From the NCBI GenBank assembly GCA_021300535.1, contig JAJTED010000001.1, positions 1 through 54,136 of the forward strand: 54,136 bases of DNA. Reading direction: 5' to 3'. Within the stretch, counting starts at the first letter, position 1. The number at the start of each line of letters is the position of its first letter. This DNA is from Planctomycetaceae bacterium. GTDB taxonomy: Bacteria > Planctomycetota > Planctomycetia > Pirellulales > UBA1268. The notes under the pieces were generated by a model, which saw only the letters and a program-made list of their open reading frames with translations, made no database searches and had not been told where the DNA came from. The translations under genes and the position numbers were made by a program. Shown here in pieces: positions 28,606-39,865 of this stretch.

Positions 28606-29661
28606 TCAGAGTCGGTCGTCCCGGCTGGCGGCGCCGGCAAGATGCGCAGCCCAGGAAGCCGTGGTCGATTCGTGGACGCGGCCGTCGGCCAGCCGCACGA
28701 ACCTGGCCGCACAGCCTGGGAACCGCGCGATCAGGCCGGCGCCCTCCGCAGGCCCAAGCACGCTGGCGGCCGTAGCCAGTGCGTCGGCCGTGGTGCCGTC
28801 GGGCGCGATCACCGTGACGGCGGCCGGGCCGGTGACGCCCAGACCCGTGCGGGGATCGACGATGTGGCTGTAGCGAACACCATCGATTTCCACCCCCTGG
28901 AAGGCATCGCCCGAGGTCGTCACCGCTGCATTTGCCAGCAGGAGCGTCGGGCCGGCGGCTGCCTGGCCAGGTAGTCCGCGAACCGCGATCCGCCAGCCAG
29001 TCGCCCCGGGCGGCGGTCCCGACACGGCGATGTCGCCAGAGGCATCGACCAGGGCCGCGACGATGCCCCGGTCGCGCAGCAGGGCCAGGACGCGATCGGC
29101 CGCGTAGCCCATGCCGATGCCGCCCAGATCCAGCCGCGTGCCGGCCTGCGGCAGCTGCACGGCTTCGCCCCGATCCGCCAGTCGCAGAGCGTGTGGCCCC
29201 ACGGCTGCGCGAGCGGCGGCGAGTTTTTCCGGCCGGGGCAGGCGGCCCGAGCGGCGGGCCTGCCGCCACAGCGTCGTCAGCGGTCCGACGGTCGGATCGA
29301 AGGCCCCGTTGCTGGCGTCGCGCAGGGCCACCGACCGGGCCAGCACCTGCCAGAGGTCCGCGCTGACTGGCACCGGATCCGCCGTGGGCGCGGCGGCCGA
29401 GAGTCGCGACAGTTCGCTGCGGGGGTCGTAGTCGGAGAGGATGGCCTCCAGCCTGGCAACCTCGGCGAAGGCGGCCGCGAGCGCCGCCTGGCCGGCGGTC
29501 CGACTGGCGGCATGGAGCGTGATCGTCCAGGGCACTCCCATCAGCCGCCGCGTCTCGCTCACCCGTGCCGGCTCGGCGTCTGGGCGGCAGGCTGACAGGC
29601 AGGCGACCAGGAAGAGCAACGCTGCTTTTCCGCGTGCCTGGCGGTAGACTTTCGCTTCCAT
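28606..29661 (-). CDS. apbE: FAD:protein FMN transferase (ApbE)
   Basis: A 351-residue lipoprotein-type ApbE. The signal ends in ACLSAC, with the lipidated Cys near residue 25. The transferase domain shows RLMGVPWTITLH, LDLGGIGMGYAADRVLALL, a GDIAVSG segment, and the conserved DPRTG in YSHIVDPRTGLG, followed by the Asp/Thr-rich metal-binding segment APDGTTADALATAASVLG. ApbE attaches FMN to Thr/Ser of extracytoplasmic flavoproteins such as Nqr/Rnf subunits, using FAD and Mg2+. No such target gene is in the window. The start codon (minus strand, 29661-29659) overlaps that of the divergent gene at 29660, so the two genes lack separate 5' non-coding DNA. Confidence 0.88.
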   Translation of the reverse strand: MEAKVYRQARGKAALLFLVACLSACRPDAEPARVSETRRLMGVPWTITLHAASRTAGQAALAAAFAEVARLEAILSDYDPRSELSRLSAAAPTADPVPVSADLWQVLARSVALRDASNGAFDPTVGPLTTLWRQARRSGRLPRPEKLAAARAAVGPHALRLADRGEAVQLPQAGTRLDLGGIGMGYAADRVLALLRDRGIVAALVDASGDIAVSGPPPGATGWRIAVRGLPGQAAAGPTLLLANAAVTTSGDAFQGVEIDGVRYSHIVDPRTGLGVTGPAAVTVIAPDGTTADALATAASVLGPAEGAGLIARFPGCAARFVRLADGRVHESTTASWAAHLAGAASRDDRL

Positions 29662-30151
29662 GACCTCGACTCCTTCCCGGCCCGCCGTTGCGATCGCCTT
29701 CGAGTGCACGCCCCTGCGCAGCGTGCCGCGGTTCGACGTGCCGCTCGACGCCTCGCCCGGCTACCGGGCCCGGCTGGAGCGATTCCAACGGGCCGTCGGA
29801 CAGCACGGCACGCGGAACACCTATTATCTCACCGACGGTTCGTGCACATTCCAGTTTACGAACGATCCGGCCCTGGGGTGGACACGGTTCACGTTCGAGG
29901 GAACTGTGCTCACCGACGAGGCCGACGCCCGAACGATCGGCAGCGATCTGGCCATCGAGCTCGACGGTGAGACCTGCGACTGGCTGACGCAGCCGGCCGT
30001 GGAGTGGCTGCGGCTCTCGGTGAAGCACGCTGTCGAGGTGGAGTTCGACCGCTACATCGCCGCCGGCGACCTGTCGCGGGCCCTGGAACGGCTGGCCCGC
30101 GAGCAAGCCGCCAGCGATGCCGCCGGCGGGTTTCTGGGAATGAATCTGTAA
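29660..30151 (+). CDS. Conserved small protein of unknown function
   Basis: A 163-residue soluble protein with no signal or membrane segment. Visible features are TYYLTDGSCTFQFTND, FTFEGTVLTDEADART, and WLTQPAVEWLRLSVKHAVEVEFDRYI before a helical end (ALERLAREQAASD). It resembles uncharacterised planctomycete proteins coded beside apbE, but I cannot name a family. ATG 29660 overlaps the apbE start on the other strand (both read from the CATG palindrome 29659-29662). No later in-frame start fits before the conserved part. Confidence 0.65.
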   Translation: MTSTPSRPAVAIAFECTPLRSVPRFDVPLDASPGYRARLERFQRAVGQHGTRNTYYLTDGSCTFQFTNDPALGWTRFTFEGTVLTDEADARTIGSDLAIELDGETCDWLTQPAVEWLRLSVKHAVEVEFDRYIAAGDLSRALERLAREQAASDAAGGFLGMNL

Positions 30152-30155
30152 TCAC

Positions 30156-30186
30156 GGCTGCCGGGCCATCCATGGCCCCGGCAGCC
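30156..30186. terminator. Strong hairpin downstream of the 29660 gene
   Basis: GGCTGCCGGG pairs with CCCGGCAGCC, extended by CCA/TGG around a TCCA loop with a single bulged base. It begins 5 bases after the stop codon of the upstream gene. No T-run follows, so factor-dependent or bidirectional termination is only an inference. Confidence 0.45.
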
Positions 30187-30544
30187 TTGGCCCGGCGTGG
30201 TCGCAGCAAGGTGCGACCAGCCGGGCGTGCGGCCGCCCTCCCGGCGGCCGTGGCCGCAGCGGGGCTGCGGCGGCGCGGCGGCTCGACGAGGCGTCGATCC
30301 GCGGCGCGGCTGGGCGGCATGCACGCGGCGCCGCCTGCGGCGGCTGCGTGCGGTTGGGCGCAATGGCATGGTCGTGCGTTCGTAGCGGCGTCGTTTGGCT
30401 GCTCGCCTGGACGGCGAGCTTTCGGGTGCCGGCGGGTGCCGGCCAAGCGAGGCGAGGCAGGAGGCGGAGGCTTTGCGTGTAGCATCCACGTGGCGCGGCC
30501 TTCGGCCGCTGCGTGCGGTTTGGTGCGCGGGCGTGGTTGTCCTT

Positions 30545-30625
30545 CCGCAGCGGCGGTCTCTGACTGCCGTGTCCGGTTGCTGGGAAGCCCGAAGTGTGAG
30601 CTGAGGGAATCCGCGTCGCTCCGCC
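30545..30625 (+). repeat. Dispersed repeat family 3, copy 2
   Basis: The core at 30575-30615 (GGTTGCTGGGAAGCCCGAAG onward) matches 24546-24586 at 35 of 41 positions. It sits at the right edge of the hairpin-rich gap next to rsmG. Orientation is the same as copy 1. Confidence 0.6.
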
Positions 30626-30645
30626 CGAGGCCTCGCGTGGATGAT

Positions 30646-31310
30646 TCACGCCGCCGGCCGCTGGCGGATCTCCAAGAGCACGCTCTCGTTGTCACTGCCG
30701 CGGATCGGCCAGGAGGCGAGGCGGCGAACGAGTACCCGCTTCGCGAGCCCGTGGTGGCGGGCCTCAGCCTTTTCTTCCTCCCACCGCGGCCCCTTCACCA
30801 CCAGCATCCGGCCGTAGGCAGCGGCGAGCGGCTCGAACCAGCGGAGCAGTTTCTCCAGGGGCGCCACCGCCCGGACGACGAGCGTGTCGAAGCGTTCCGG
30901 GCCGGTGCTCCGGGCCTTCACGAGGGCTTGCGCCGCCCCCTCGTGCACCGGGATCGCGATGCCCACGTCGCGGAGAATCGCCGCCACGGCGCGGGCCTTC
31001 TTGGCGACGCTGTCGGCGAGCTCCACCCGCAGGTCGGGCCGGATGATCGCCAGCAGCACACCCGGCACGCCGCCGCCGGTGCCGACGTCGAGCACCCGCT
31101 CGCCGCTGGCGAGGTGGGCGGCGATCGCCACGGCGTCGCCCACGTCACGCGACACGAACTTCTCGACGTCCGTGTGGCGGGTGAGGTTGAGCCGCTCGTT
31201 CCAAGACCAGAGGCTGGCCGAGTACGCGGCCAGCCTCGGCACGGCCTCGGGCGGAACGACGAGCCCCAGGCGATCGCACTCCGCCGCGATCGCCCGCTCC
31301 AGGTCGCCCG

Positions 31311-31314
<4 letters not shown>
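30646..31314 (-). CDS. rsmG: 16S rRNA (guanine-N7)-methyltransferase RsmG
   Basis: A 222-residue SAM-dependent methyltransferase that methylates G527 of 16S rRNA, formerly GidB. It shows [11 protein letters not shown], the SAM-binding glycine loop [29 protein letters not shown], and [16 protein letters not shown], all family landmarks, and is of standard length. The start is GTG 31314, overlapping the last base of the upstream glutamine synthetase stop (GTGA). Both genes are on the minus strand, so translation of rsmG is probably coupled to glutamine synthetase. More often rsmG lies near the replication origin with parA/gidA genes; this context is different. Confidence 0.9.
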
Positions 31315-33485
<2,171 letters not shown>

Positions 33486-33704
33486 GGGAGAGTCCTTCTT
33501 CCTGGGCGTGGTGGGATCGGGAACGAAAGCAGACGCGGACCCGCGGCGCGAAATCCGCGCCGCAGTGCCACGGACAACGTACCTGTCGCAGCCAGAAGAA
33601 GAGATCAGCGACGGGCGGTTGATCGATTTCTGACAGCCAGCCTATCTGGGGGAGAAAGTCAGTTCAAGCACCCCTCGGGCGGCGTCCTGCCAACGGGCCG
33701 GCGG

Positions 33705-35417
33705 TCAGCGGACAGCCGTCGCCCGCGGCCCAGGCTTGGGAGGCACGGACGACCGGGCGACGGAACGCCGGGCCACGTCGACCGCGGCGTCGAGCGCCGG
33801 GTCACCGGCCGGCCGCGCGATTGCGGCATCGATCGGCCGGGCCGCGGCATGCACGGCCAGATCGGGCTCGACCCCCACGCGGCTGTAGGGCAGTCCCCGG
33901 GGCGAATAGAACTTGGCCGTCGTCAGCCGCATGCCGACGCCCGCCGATTCCAGCGGGAAGATGCCTTGGATCGATCCCTTTCCGTAACTCCGCGAGCCCA
34001 CCAGCGTGCCGCGTCCATGATCGCGGATGGCGCCGGCGAAGATCTCGCTCGAACTGGCCGAATCCCCATCGATCAGGACCACCAGGGGCATTTTCCACGT
34101 GCCGGGCCGGCCGGCCGAGTAGTTGAAATCTTCCTCCGGGCTGCGGCCGCGGGTGGCCACCACGAGGCCGCGTTCGAGAAACAGATCGGCGACGTCCACG
34201 GCCGCCGACAGCAGGCCGCCGGGGTTGCCGCGCAGGTCGACGACCAGCGACCGCATGCCGGTCGCGTCGAGCCGCCGCAGGGTGGCCTCGAGATCGGCCG
34301 CGGTCGTCTTCTGAAAGGATGACAGTTTGAGGTAGGCCACGCCGGTGGCGGGGTCGAGCAGCCGGGCGTTTTCGATGCTCGGGACGTCGACGTGCTCGCG
34401 GCGCACCGTGACTGCCCGGGCCGGCGCCGGTGCGCGGAGGATGGCGAGCGTGACGAGCGAGCCCTCCGGACCCTGGAGGAGCTGGGCCGCCTCGTCGACG
34501 CCCATGCCACCGATCGAGCGGCCGCCGACGCCGACGAGGTGGTCGCCGGCGCGGATGCCTGACCGCTCGGCCGGGCTGCCCGGGATGACGTGCACCACCA
34601 GGAGCCCATCGCTGGCCGCCTTCAACTCCACGCCGAGACCCACGAAATTGCCCTCGATCTGCGCGTACAAGTCGTCGAGCTGGCCGGTCGTCAGGAACGA
34701 CGAGTACTCGTCGAGCCCGCCGACGGCAGCGGCGGCCATCTCCATCAGGGTCACCGCCGGCGGCACGCCGAGCAGCGAATGAGCCGTCCGGGCGATCCAC
34801 GCCCCGAGCGTTTCGGCTTCTCCCTGGGTGGCGACAGGCCGCGACTCCACGATCCGGGCCACCTGCTCACGGTACAACGCCCGCCGCTCCGGCGAGGCCT
34901 GCGTGGCGTGCAGCGCGGCGAACGTCGGATCGTCGAGGGCGATTTCCACGGCCGTCCGCCCGCGGGCCGAGAGCCGGGCGAAGTCGGGCGCATCGACGTG
35001 ATGCGAGGCGATCCGCGCCAGCACCTCGGCGTACACCCGCCGCGCGTCGGCTTCGGTGAGCGTGGCGAGCTGGCGCCGAAAGGCCGGCTCCGCGTGCCGG
35101 CGGGCGATGTCGCAGTGCAGTTTCGCCAGGTCATACCGCTGCACGAGCACGGGCGCCAGCGTGCCCTTGCGGGCGGCCGTCTCGCACATGCTGACGACGT
35201 CCGACCAACGTCCCTGGTGCACAAGGGTCGCCGTTCGTGCGGCCAGGTCGTCGGCGGCCGGAACCATGGCCGCGGGGGGCTCGGGAGCCAGCGGGCCCCA
35301 CTTCAGCCCCGGATCCCCCACCGCGACACCGGCGCAGAGGGCCAGGAAGGCGGCTGCAAGTCCGCCCCTCAAGGAGAAGCGCGTCGCGAAAGACGACGGA
35401 GCGCGGCGGCCAGTCAC
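33705..35417 (-). CDS. S41 C-terminal-processing peptidase with PDZ domain
   Basis: A 570-residue exported protease. The N-terminal signal is SLRGGLAAAFLALCAGVAVG. A helical region of about 200 residues precedes a PDZ domain (EGNFVGLGVELKAASDGLLV, GSPAERSGIRAGDHLVGVGG) and the S41 catalytic domain (VAYLKLSSFQK, VDLRGNPGGLL, DGDSASSSEIFAG with Ser453, SYGKGSIQG with Lys480). The Ser-Lys dyad is typical of CtpA/Prc-type proteases that process C-termini of envelope proteins. The GTG start at 35417 gives a good signal; upstream starts would remove it. The sigma factor gene is divergent, 250 bases away. Confidence 0.9.
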   Translation of the reverse strand: MTGRRAPSSFATRFSLRGGLAAAFLALCAGVAVGDPGLKWGPLAPEPPAAMVPAADDLAARTATLVHQGRWSDVVSMCETAARKGTLAPVLVQRYDLAKLHCDIARRHAEPAFRRQLATLTEADARRVYAEVLARIASHHVDAPDFARLSARGRTAVEIALDDPTFAALHATQASPERRALYREQVARIVESRPVATQGEAETLGAWIARTAHSLLGVPPAVTLMEMAAAAVGGLDEYSSFLTTGQLDDLYAQIEGNFVGLGVELKAASDGLLVVHVIPGSPAERSGIRAGDHLVGVGGRSIGGMGVDEAAQLLQGPEGSLVTLAILRAPAPARAVTVRREHVDVPSIENARLLDPATGVAYLKLSSFQKTTAADLEATLRRLDATGMRSLVVDLRGNPGGLLSAAVDVADLFLERGLVVATRGRSPEEDFNYSAGRPGTWKMPLVVLIDGDSASSSEIFAGAIRDHGRGTLVGSRSYGKGSIQGIFPLESAGVGMRLTTAKFYSPRGLPYSRVGVEPDLAVHAAARPIDAAIARPAGDPALDAAVDVARRSVARSSVPPKPGPRATAVR

Positions 35418-35667
35418 GGGGCAATCCGTTGTCGGGAAGCCGCGTCCTGTCGCGGCAGCCAGCGGCCTCTCCTCCGGCCGCTCGCGATTATGGAACACGT
35501 TTCCGCACCGGGCAAAAAACCGTGTCCTGGTCGGACGGAAACCGGGCTCGCTGCCGCACGCGCCGCCCCGCCGGCCGTTTCGCCGTGAGCACCCTTCCGG
35601 GCGACACGTTGGTACGATGGGGCTTCCAGGCCACGGTTCCTCCCGCGGCCCAGTCCGTGCGACCCCC

Positions 35668-36330
35668 ATGACCTCCCCAACCGGCATCCCCCGCTCCCCA
35701 GACAGCACCGCCGACGGGGCGGCTGCCGCGGCCGAGCCACAGCCCACGCTCGTGCTGCTCGAGCGGGTTCGCCAGGGTGACGACGGGGCTGTCAACGGAC
35801 TGCTCGAACGGCACCGCGCGGCGATCAAGCGGATGATCGATCGCCGCATGGATCGCGGCGTGCAGCGCCGGGTCGATGCCAGCGACATCGTTCAAGATGT
35901 GCTCTTCGAGGCCAACCGACGGCTGGGGGAGTATCTCACGAACCCCACCATGCCGTTCCAGCTCTGGCTGCGGCACATGGCCCGCGACCGTCTGATCGAC
36001 GCGCATCGTCGGCACCGCGTCGCCGCCAGCCGGAGCGTCGATCGCGAGGTGCCCCTCGCCACGGACGACGACCGGTCCGGCACCGAACTGGCCGGCATCG
36101 TCGCCGACCGGGAGCTGACGCCGGCCGCGGCGGCCACCTGGCACGAGCTCGAGCGGCGGTTCGCGGCGGCGGTCGAGGCCCTCGACGACATGGATCGCCA
36201 GATCGTGCTCCTGCGGCACTTCGAGCACCTGTCCACCGCCGAGGCCGCCGAGGCGCTCGGGCTGTCGAAGCCTGCGGCCGGGATGCGGTACCTGCGGGCC
36301 ATGCGGCGGCTGCGGTCGCTGTTGGAGTAG
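35668..36330 (+). CDS. Sigma-70 family RNA polymerase sigma factor (ECF type)
   Basis: A 220-residue sigma factor with region 2 (RRVDASDIVQDVLFEANRRL, then LWLRHMARDRLIDAHRRHRV) and region 4 (ALDDMDRQIVLLRHFEHLST, EAAEALGLSKPAAGMRYLRAMRRL), with a variable linker in between. The N-terminal LLERVRQGDDGAVNGLLERH is typical of planctomycete extracytoplasmic-function types. A Ser/Thr kinase gene follows 287 bases downstream on the same strand; such pairs are common in this phylum and suggest kinase-controlled sigma activity. There is no anti-sigma factor gene beside it. Confidence 0.88.
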   Translation: MTSPTGIPRSPDSTADGAAAAAEPQPTLVLLERVRQGDDGAVNGLLERHRAAIKRMIDRRMDRGVQRRVDASDIVQDVLFEANRRLGEYLTNPTMPFQLWLRHMARDRLIDAHRRHRVAASRSVDREVPLATDDDRSGTELAGIVADRELTPAAAATWHELERRFAAAVEALDDMDRQIVLLRHFEHLSTAEAAEALGLSKPAAGMRYLRAMRRLRSLLE

Positions 36331-36617
36331 GCGGCCGCTAGCTGCCCGTGGCCAAAGCCCTCCATGGCCTTTGTCCACTTGACCGACCGGTGGATTCGCA
36401 GACCTCGGCGCAGCCGAGGCAACGCCGAGGGTTTCCACGGTCGGTATGCCTCGCATTCTGCTCGGGCAGATTTGTTCCACAGCCCGCTAGGCCCGGGTAG
36501 CCTCGCGGGCCGCAGGCACCGCTTCCCGTGGTGCCGAGGCATGGGGTCCGCGATGGCATGCATCGCCGGCGTTCGCCACGGGACTAGGATACAAGGACTT
36601 TCCGGGGTTCTCCGCCA
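36331..36617. other. Non-coding gap with hairpins before the kinase gene
   Basis: 287 bases with no convincing gene. It contains CCTCGGC-GCA-GCCGAGG near 36405 and GGCACC...GGTGCC near 36520, resembling the hairpins of the other gene-free blocks. Promoters for the kinase would lie here; none is assigned. Confidence 0.45.
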
Positions 36618-38333
36618 ATGCCAACGACGTCGCCAGGTCGCCCGCTCGCGATCGACACTCCGCTCTCACCGGAGCAGGAGGACCGGCTGGCCGCGCTGCT
36701 CGACGAGCTTTCCGAGACGCGGGGGGCAGCGGCGCAGGCCCGCCTGGAAGCGTTGGCCACGGCGCACCCCGACCTCGCGGGGCAGTTGCGGGAGTTGTTT
36801 GCCGCCATGTCGATGGTCGACGCTGTCGCTGAAGAGTCCACGATCTTCGAGCGCGGCGGAGCCGGTGCCGCCGAGCCGCCGTCGCAGGGTTCATGGTCCG
36901 CGCCGACCGGCGGATTCCTGCCCGGCAGCACGCCGCTCCCCGCCGCCTTCGGTGACTATGAGCTGCACGAGGAGATCGGCCGTGGCGGCATGGGCGTGGT
37001 CTATCGCGCGACGCAGAAAAGCCTGGCGCGAACGGTGGCCCTGAAGATGCTGCTCCGGCGGGATCTCGCCAGCCCCGCCGACCTGGCCCGCTTCCGCAGC
37101 GAGGCCGAGGCGGCCGCCCGGCTCGACCACCCCGGAATCGTGTCGATCTTCGAGGTCGGTGAGTGCGACGGACACCCCTTCTACAGCATGCAGTTCGTGG
37201 AGGGCACGACGCTCTCCCGGCGGCTGGCCGGCGGTCGGCTGCCGCCCCGCGAGGCCGCGACGCTCGTGGCCAAGGTGGCCGACGCCGTCCAGGCCGCCCA
37301 CGACCGCGGCGTGCTGCATCGCGACCTGAAGCCGTCCAACATCCTCATCGACGCCCTCGGCGAGCCGCACGTCTCCGACTTCGGCCTTGCGAAACGGCTC
37401 GAAGGGGATGCCTCGGTCACGCACACCGGCGCGATCCTCGGCACGCCCTGCTACATGTCGCCGGAACAGGCCGCGGGCAGCCGCGGCGACGTCGGCCCGA
37501 CGAGCGACGTGTGGAGCCTGGGCGCGATTCTCTATCAGATGCTCACCGGCCGGCCGCCGTTCCAGGCGGCGACCCCGATGGACACGCTGCTGGCCGTGCT
37601 CGAGTCGGATCCTCCGGTGCCCCGGTCGCTCGACCGCGGCGTCGATCGTGATCTGGAGATGATCGCCCTGAAGTCGCTGCAGAAGCCGCAGGACCTGCGG
37701 TACGACTCCGCCGCCGGCCTGGCCGCGGATCTGCGGTCGTTTCTAGCCGGCGAGCCCGTCGCCGCCCGCGGCGGCGGCTTCTCCGACGTCTTCGCCCGGC
37801 TGTTCCGCGAGACGCACCACGCCGTCGTGCTCGAGAACTGGGGCCTGCTGTGGATGTGGCACTCCGTCGTGATCCTGGCCTTGTCGGTGACCACCGACCT
37901 GCTCGCCTGGCAGGGCGTGACCACCCGCTGGCCGTATCTCGTCCTCTGGGGCGGCGGGCTCGCCCTGTGGGCCCCAATCTTCTGGGCGCTGCGGCATCGC
38001 ACCGGGCCGGTCACCGCCGTGGAGCGGCAGATCGCCCACATCTGGGGCGGCAGCGTGCTCGGCAGCGTGATGCTCTTCTGGGTCGAGGACCTGATCCGCC
38101 TGGAGGTGCTCACGCTCTCTCCGGTGCTCGCGCTGCTGGCGGGGATCGTGTTCTTCGCCAAGGCTGGCATCCTCTCCGGCGCCTTCTATATCCAGACCGC
38201 GGTCCTGTTCGCCACGGCGCTGGTGATGTGCGTCGTGCCGACCTACCAGCACGTGATCTTCGGGCTGGTGAGCGCCGCCTGCTTCTTCGTGCCGGGCCTC
38301 AAGTACTACCGCCAGCGGGGTCGGGCCGATTAA
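36618..38333 (+). CDS. Membrane Ser/Thr protein kinase
   Basis: A 571-residue kinase. A 100-residue N-terminal segment precedes the domain, which shows GRGGMG (residues 121-126), Lys143 in VALKMLLRR, catalytic HRDLKPSN (Asp236), DFGL (Asp254) and MSPEQA. The domain is complete by about residue 380 (LRYDSAAGLAADLRSFLAG is typical of its end). About six hydrophobic segments follow from roughly residue 412 to 560 (VVILALSVTTDLLAW, YLVLWGGGLALWAP, LALLAGIVFF, TAVLFATALVMCV), so the kinase is bound to the membrane at its C-terminus. With the upstream sigma factor it probably forms a signalling pair. Confidence 0.9.
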   Translation: MPTTSPGRPLAIDTPLSPEQEDRLAALLDELSETRGAAAQARLEALATAHPDLAGQLRELFAAMSMVDAVAEESTIFERGGAGAAEPPSQGSWSAPTGGFLPGSTPLPAAFGDYELHEEIGRGGMGVVYRATQKSLARTVALKMLLRRDLASPADLARFRSEAEAAARLDHPGIVSIFEVGECDGHPFYSMQFVEGTTLSRRLAGGRLPPREAATLVAKVADAVQAAHDRGVLHRDLKPSNILIDALGEPHVSDFGLAKRLEGDASVTHTGAILGTPCYMSPEQAAGSRGDVGPTSDVWSLGAILYQMLTGRPPFQAATPMDTLLAVLESDPPVPRSLDRGVDRDLEMIALKSLQKPQDLRYDSAAGLAADLRSFLAGEPVAARGGGFSDVFARLFRETHHAVVLENWGLLWMWHSVVILALSVTTDLLAWQGVTTRWPYLVLWGGGLALWAPIFWALRHRTGPVTAVERQIAHIWGGSVLGSVMLFWVEDLIRLEVLTLSPVLALLAGIVFFAKAGILSGAFYIQTAVLFATALVMCVVPTYQHVIFGLVSAACFFVPGLKYYRQRGRAD

Positions 38334-38353
38334 GGCGCCCCGATCCAATCCGG

Positions 38354-38464
38354 TGTGCCATGCGCTGCCGGTTCGACGCGGGGAAGCGCGTGCCGTCGTG
38401 CGGCATGGAAGGCGGGTTGGTTTTCGTGCCCGGAGTCCCCGGGTTTCCACCCGGGGCTTCTTGG
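38354..38464 (+). repeat. Solitary diverged copy of hairpin repeat family 1
   Basis: Aligned with the 178-bp units at 24.7-25.2 kb: GTGCCATGCG...CGGCATGG core, then CCCGGAGTCC and the same hairpin CCCCGGGT-TTCC-ACCCGGGG (38437-38456) followed by CTTCTTGGA. It lacks the first hairpin. It lies 20 bases after the kinase stop and ends about 125 bases before the PQQ propeller gene. Confidence 0.8.
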
Positions 38465-38589
38465 AGCTGTGGATTTCCTGTTCAGCGGGCCGGCAACGCA
38501 CGGTGCGCGGGCGGCCTGCCGTGTACCATGCTCGAGGCCGCCGGGCTGGCCGCGGGTGCCGTGGCATTTCGCGGCGCGCACCAGTCGTG

Positions 38590-39840
38590 ATGCGGGTGGA
38601 TGTGATGCCGCTTTTGAGAATCGTAATCGTCGGGCTGGTCATCATGGCATGTCAGCCCGCCCGCGGCGGCGACTGGCCGCAGATTCTGGGGCCCGAGCGC
38701 ACCGGCAGCGCCGCCGCCGATGAGCGGCTGGCCGACCGCTGGCCGGAGGCGGGTCCGCCCGTTCGCTGGCGGAAGGAAGTCGGCGCGGGCTACGCCGGCC
38801 TCGCCGTCGTCGGCGACCGGGCCGTTCTCTTCCACCGCCGGGGCGACCTGGAGATCGTCGAGGCCGTCGACGTGACCACCGGTCGCTCGCTCTGGACGGC
38901 CGACGAGCCGACGACGTTCCAGCCCCAAGTCGGTGGCGGCGACGGGCCGCTGTGCGTGCCGCTGATCCACGCCGGGAGCGTGTTCACCTTCGGCGCCCAG
39001 GGCGTGCTCGCCTGTCGCGACCTGGCGACGGGCAAGACGACCTGGTCGCGGCGGACGCACCGCGAGTTCGCCGCGGCCGAGGGCTACTTCGGCGCGGGCT
39101 CTACGCCGCTGGTCGTCGGCGACCTCGTGATCGTGAACGTCGGCGGCCGCGCGGACGCCGGCATTGTGGCCTTCGACCGCCGCACCGGTGCCACCGTCTG
39201 GCAGCGGACCGCCGAGGCCGCCAGCTACTCCGCCCCGGTCGCCGTGGACGTCGTCGGGCGGCCGCACGTGCTGGCGGTGACGCGGGCCTCGTGCCTGCTG
39301 CTGGAGGCGTCGCGCGGCGACGTGTGCTGGCAGTTTCCCTTCGGCAAGCGGGGGCCGACGGTCAACGCCGCCACGCCGGTGGTCCTGCCGGACGGCCGGC
39401 TGTTCGTCACGGCCGCCTACGGCGTGGGCGGCGTGTGCGCGGCGTTCGACGCCACCGCGGTGCGGCCGCAGTGGCAGGGGGAGGAGCCGCTGGCGACGCA
39501 ATACTGCACGCCGCTGCTCGTCGCCGGGCATCTCTACGGCATCGACGGCCGCGACGACGTGCCCCCCGCCGATCTCGTCTGTGCCGATCCGCAGACCGGC
39601 CGCGTCCTCTGGCGGGAGCGGAACTTCGGCTACGGCACGCTCATCGCAGTCGACGGCAAGCTGCTCGCCGCCAAGACCGACGGCGAGCTTCAACTCCTCC
39701 GGGCCACGCCGGCCGGCCTGAACGTGCTCGGCCGCTGCCGGCCGCTGCCGGGCACGGTGCGGGCCTTGCCGGCGCTCGCCGCAGGACGGCTCTACGTCCG
39801 CAACGACGCGACCCTCGTGTGCCTCGACCTGGCGCCGTGA
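38590..39840 (+). CDS. Exported PQQ-like beta-propeller protein
   Basis: A 416-residue exported protein. The signal is LLRIVIVGLVIMACQPARGGDWP. It opens with WPQILGPERTGSAAADERLA, the N-terminal signature of planctomycete PQQ-binding-like propellers, and carries about seven blade repeats of the type 'AVDVTTGRSLWTADE', 'CRDLATGKTTWSRRTH', 'AFDRRTGATVWQRTAE' and 'CADPQTGRVLWRERNF'. No quinoprotein dehydrogenase active-site residues are evident, so this is probably a binding or sensing protein, not an enzyme. A second, longer family member lies at 49959-51407. Confidence 0.85.
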   Translation: MRVDVMPLLRIVIVGLVIMACQPARGGDWPQILGPERTGSAAADERLADRWPEAGPPVRWRKEVGAGYAGLAVVGDRAVLFHRRGDLEIVEAVDVTTGRSLWTADEPTTFQPQVGGGDGPLCVPLIHAGSVFTFGAQGVLACRDLATGKTTWSRRTHREFAAAEGYFGAGSTPLVVGDLVIVNVGGRADAGIVAFDRRTGATVWQRTAEAASYSAPVAVDVVGRPHVLAVTRASCLLLEASRGDVCWQFPFGKRGPTVNAATPVVLPDGRLFVTAAYGVGGVCAAFDATAVRPQWQGEEPLATQYCTPLLVAGHLYGIDGRDDVPPADLVCADPQTGRVLWRERNFGYGTLIAVDGKLLAAKTDGELQLLRATPAGLNVLGRCRPLPGTVRALPALAAGRLYVRNDATLVCLDLAP

Positions 39841-39865
39841 TATCGGCGCCGAACAGGCCGCGGCA

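Larger units (their letters stand above)
30152..30645. other. Hairpin-rich non-coding gap between convergent genes
   Basis: Nearly 500 bases with no supported gene. From left to right: a perfect 10-base stem (30156-30186), then stems of 6-8 bases with 3-6-base loops such as GGTCGCA-GCAAGG-TGCGACC, GCCGCAGC-GGG-GCTGCGGC, GCTCGCC-TGGAC-GGCGAGC and GCGGCC-TTC-GGCCGC. Near the right end is the second copy of dispersed repeat family 3. The make-up closely resembles the gene-free block at 24.2-25.5 kb. Some open frames cross it, but their codon use and content do not look like protein coding. Confidence 0.7.
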
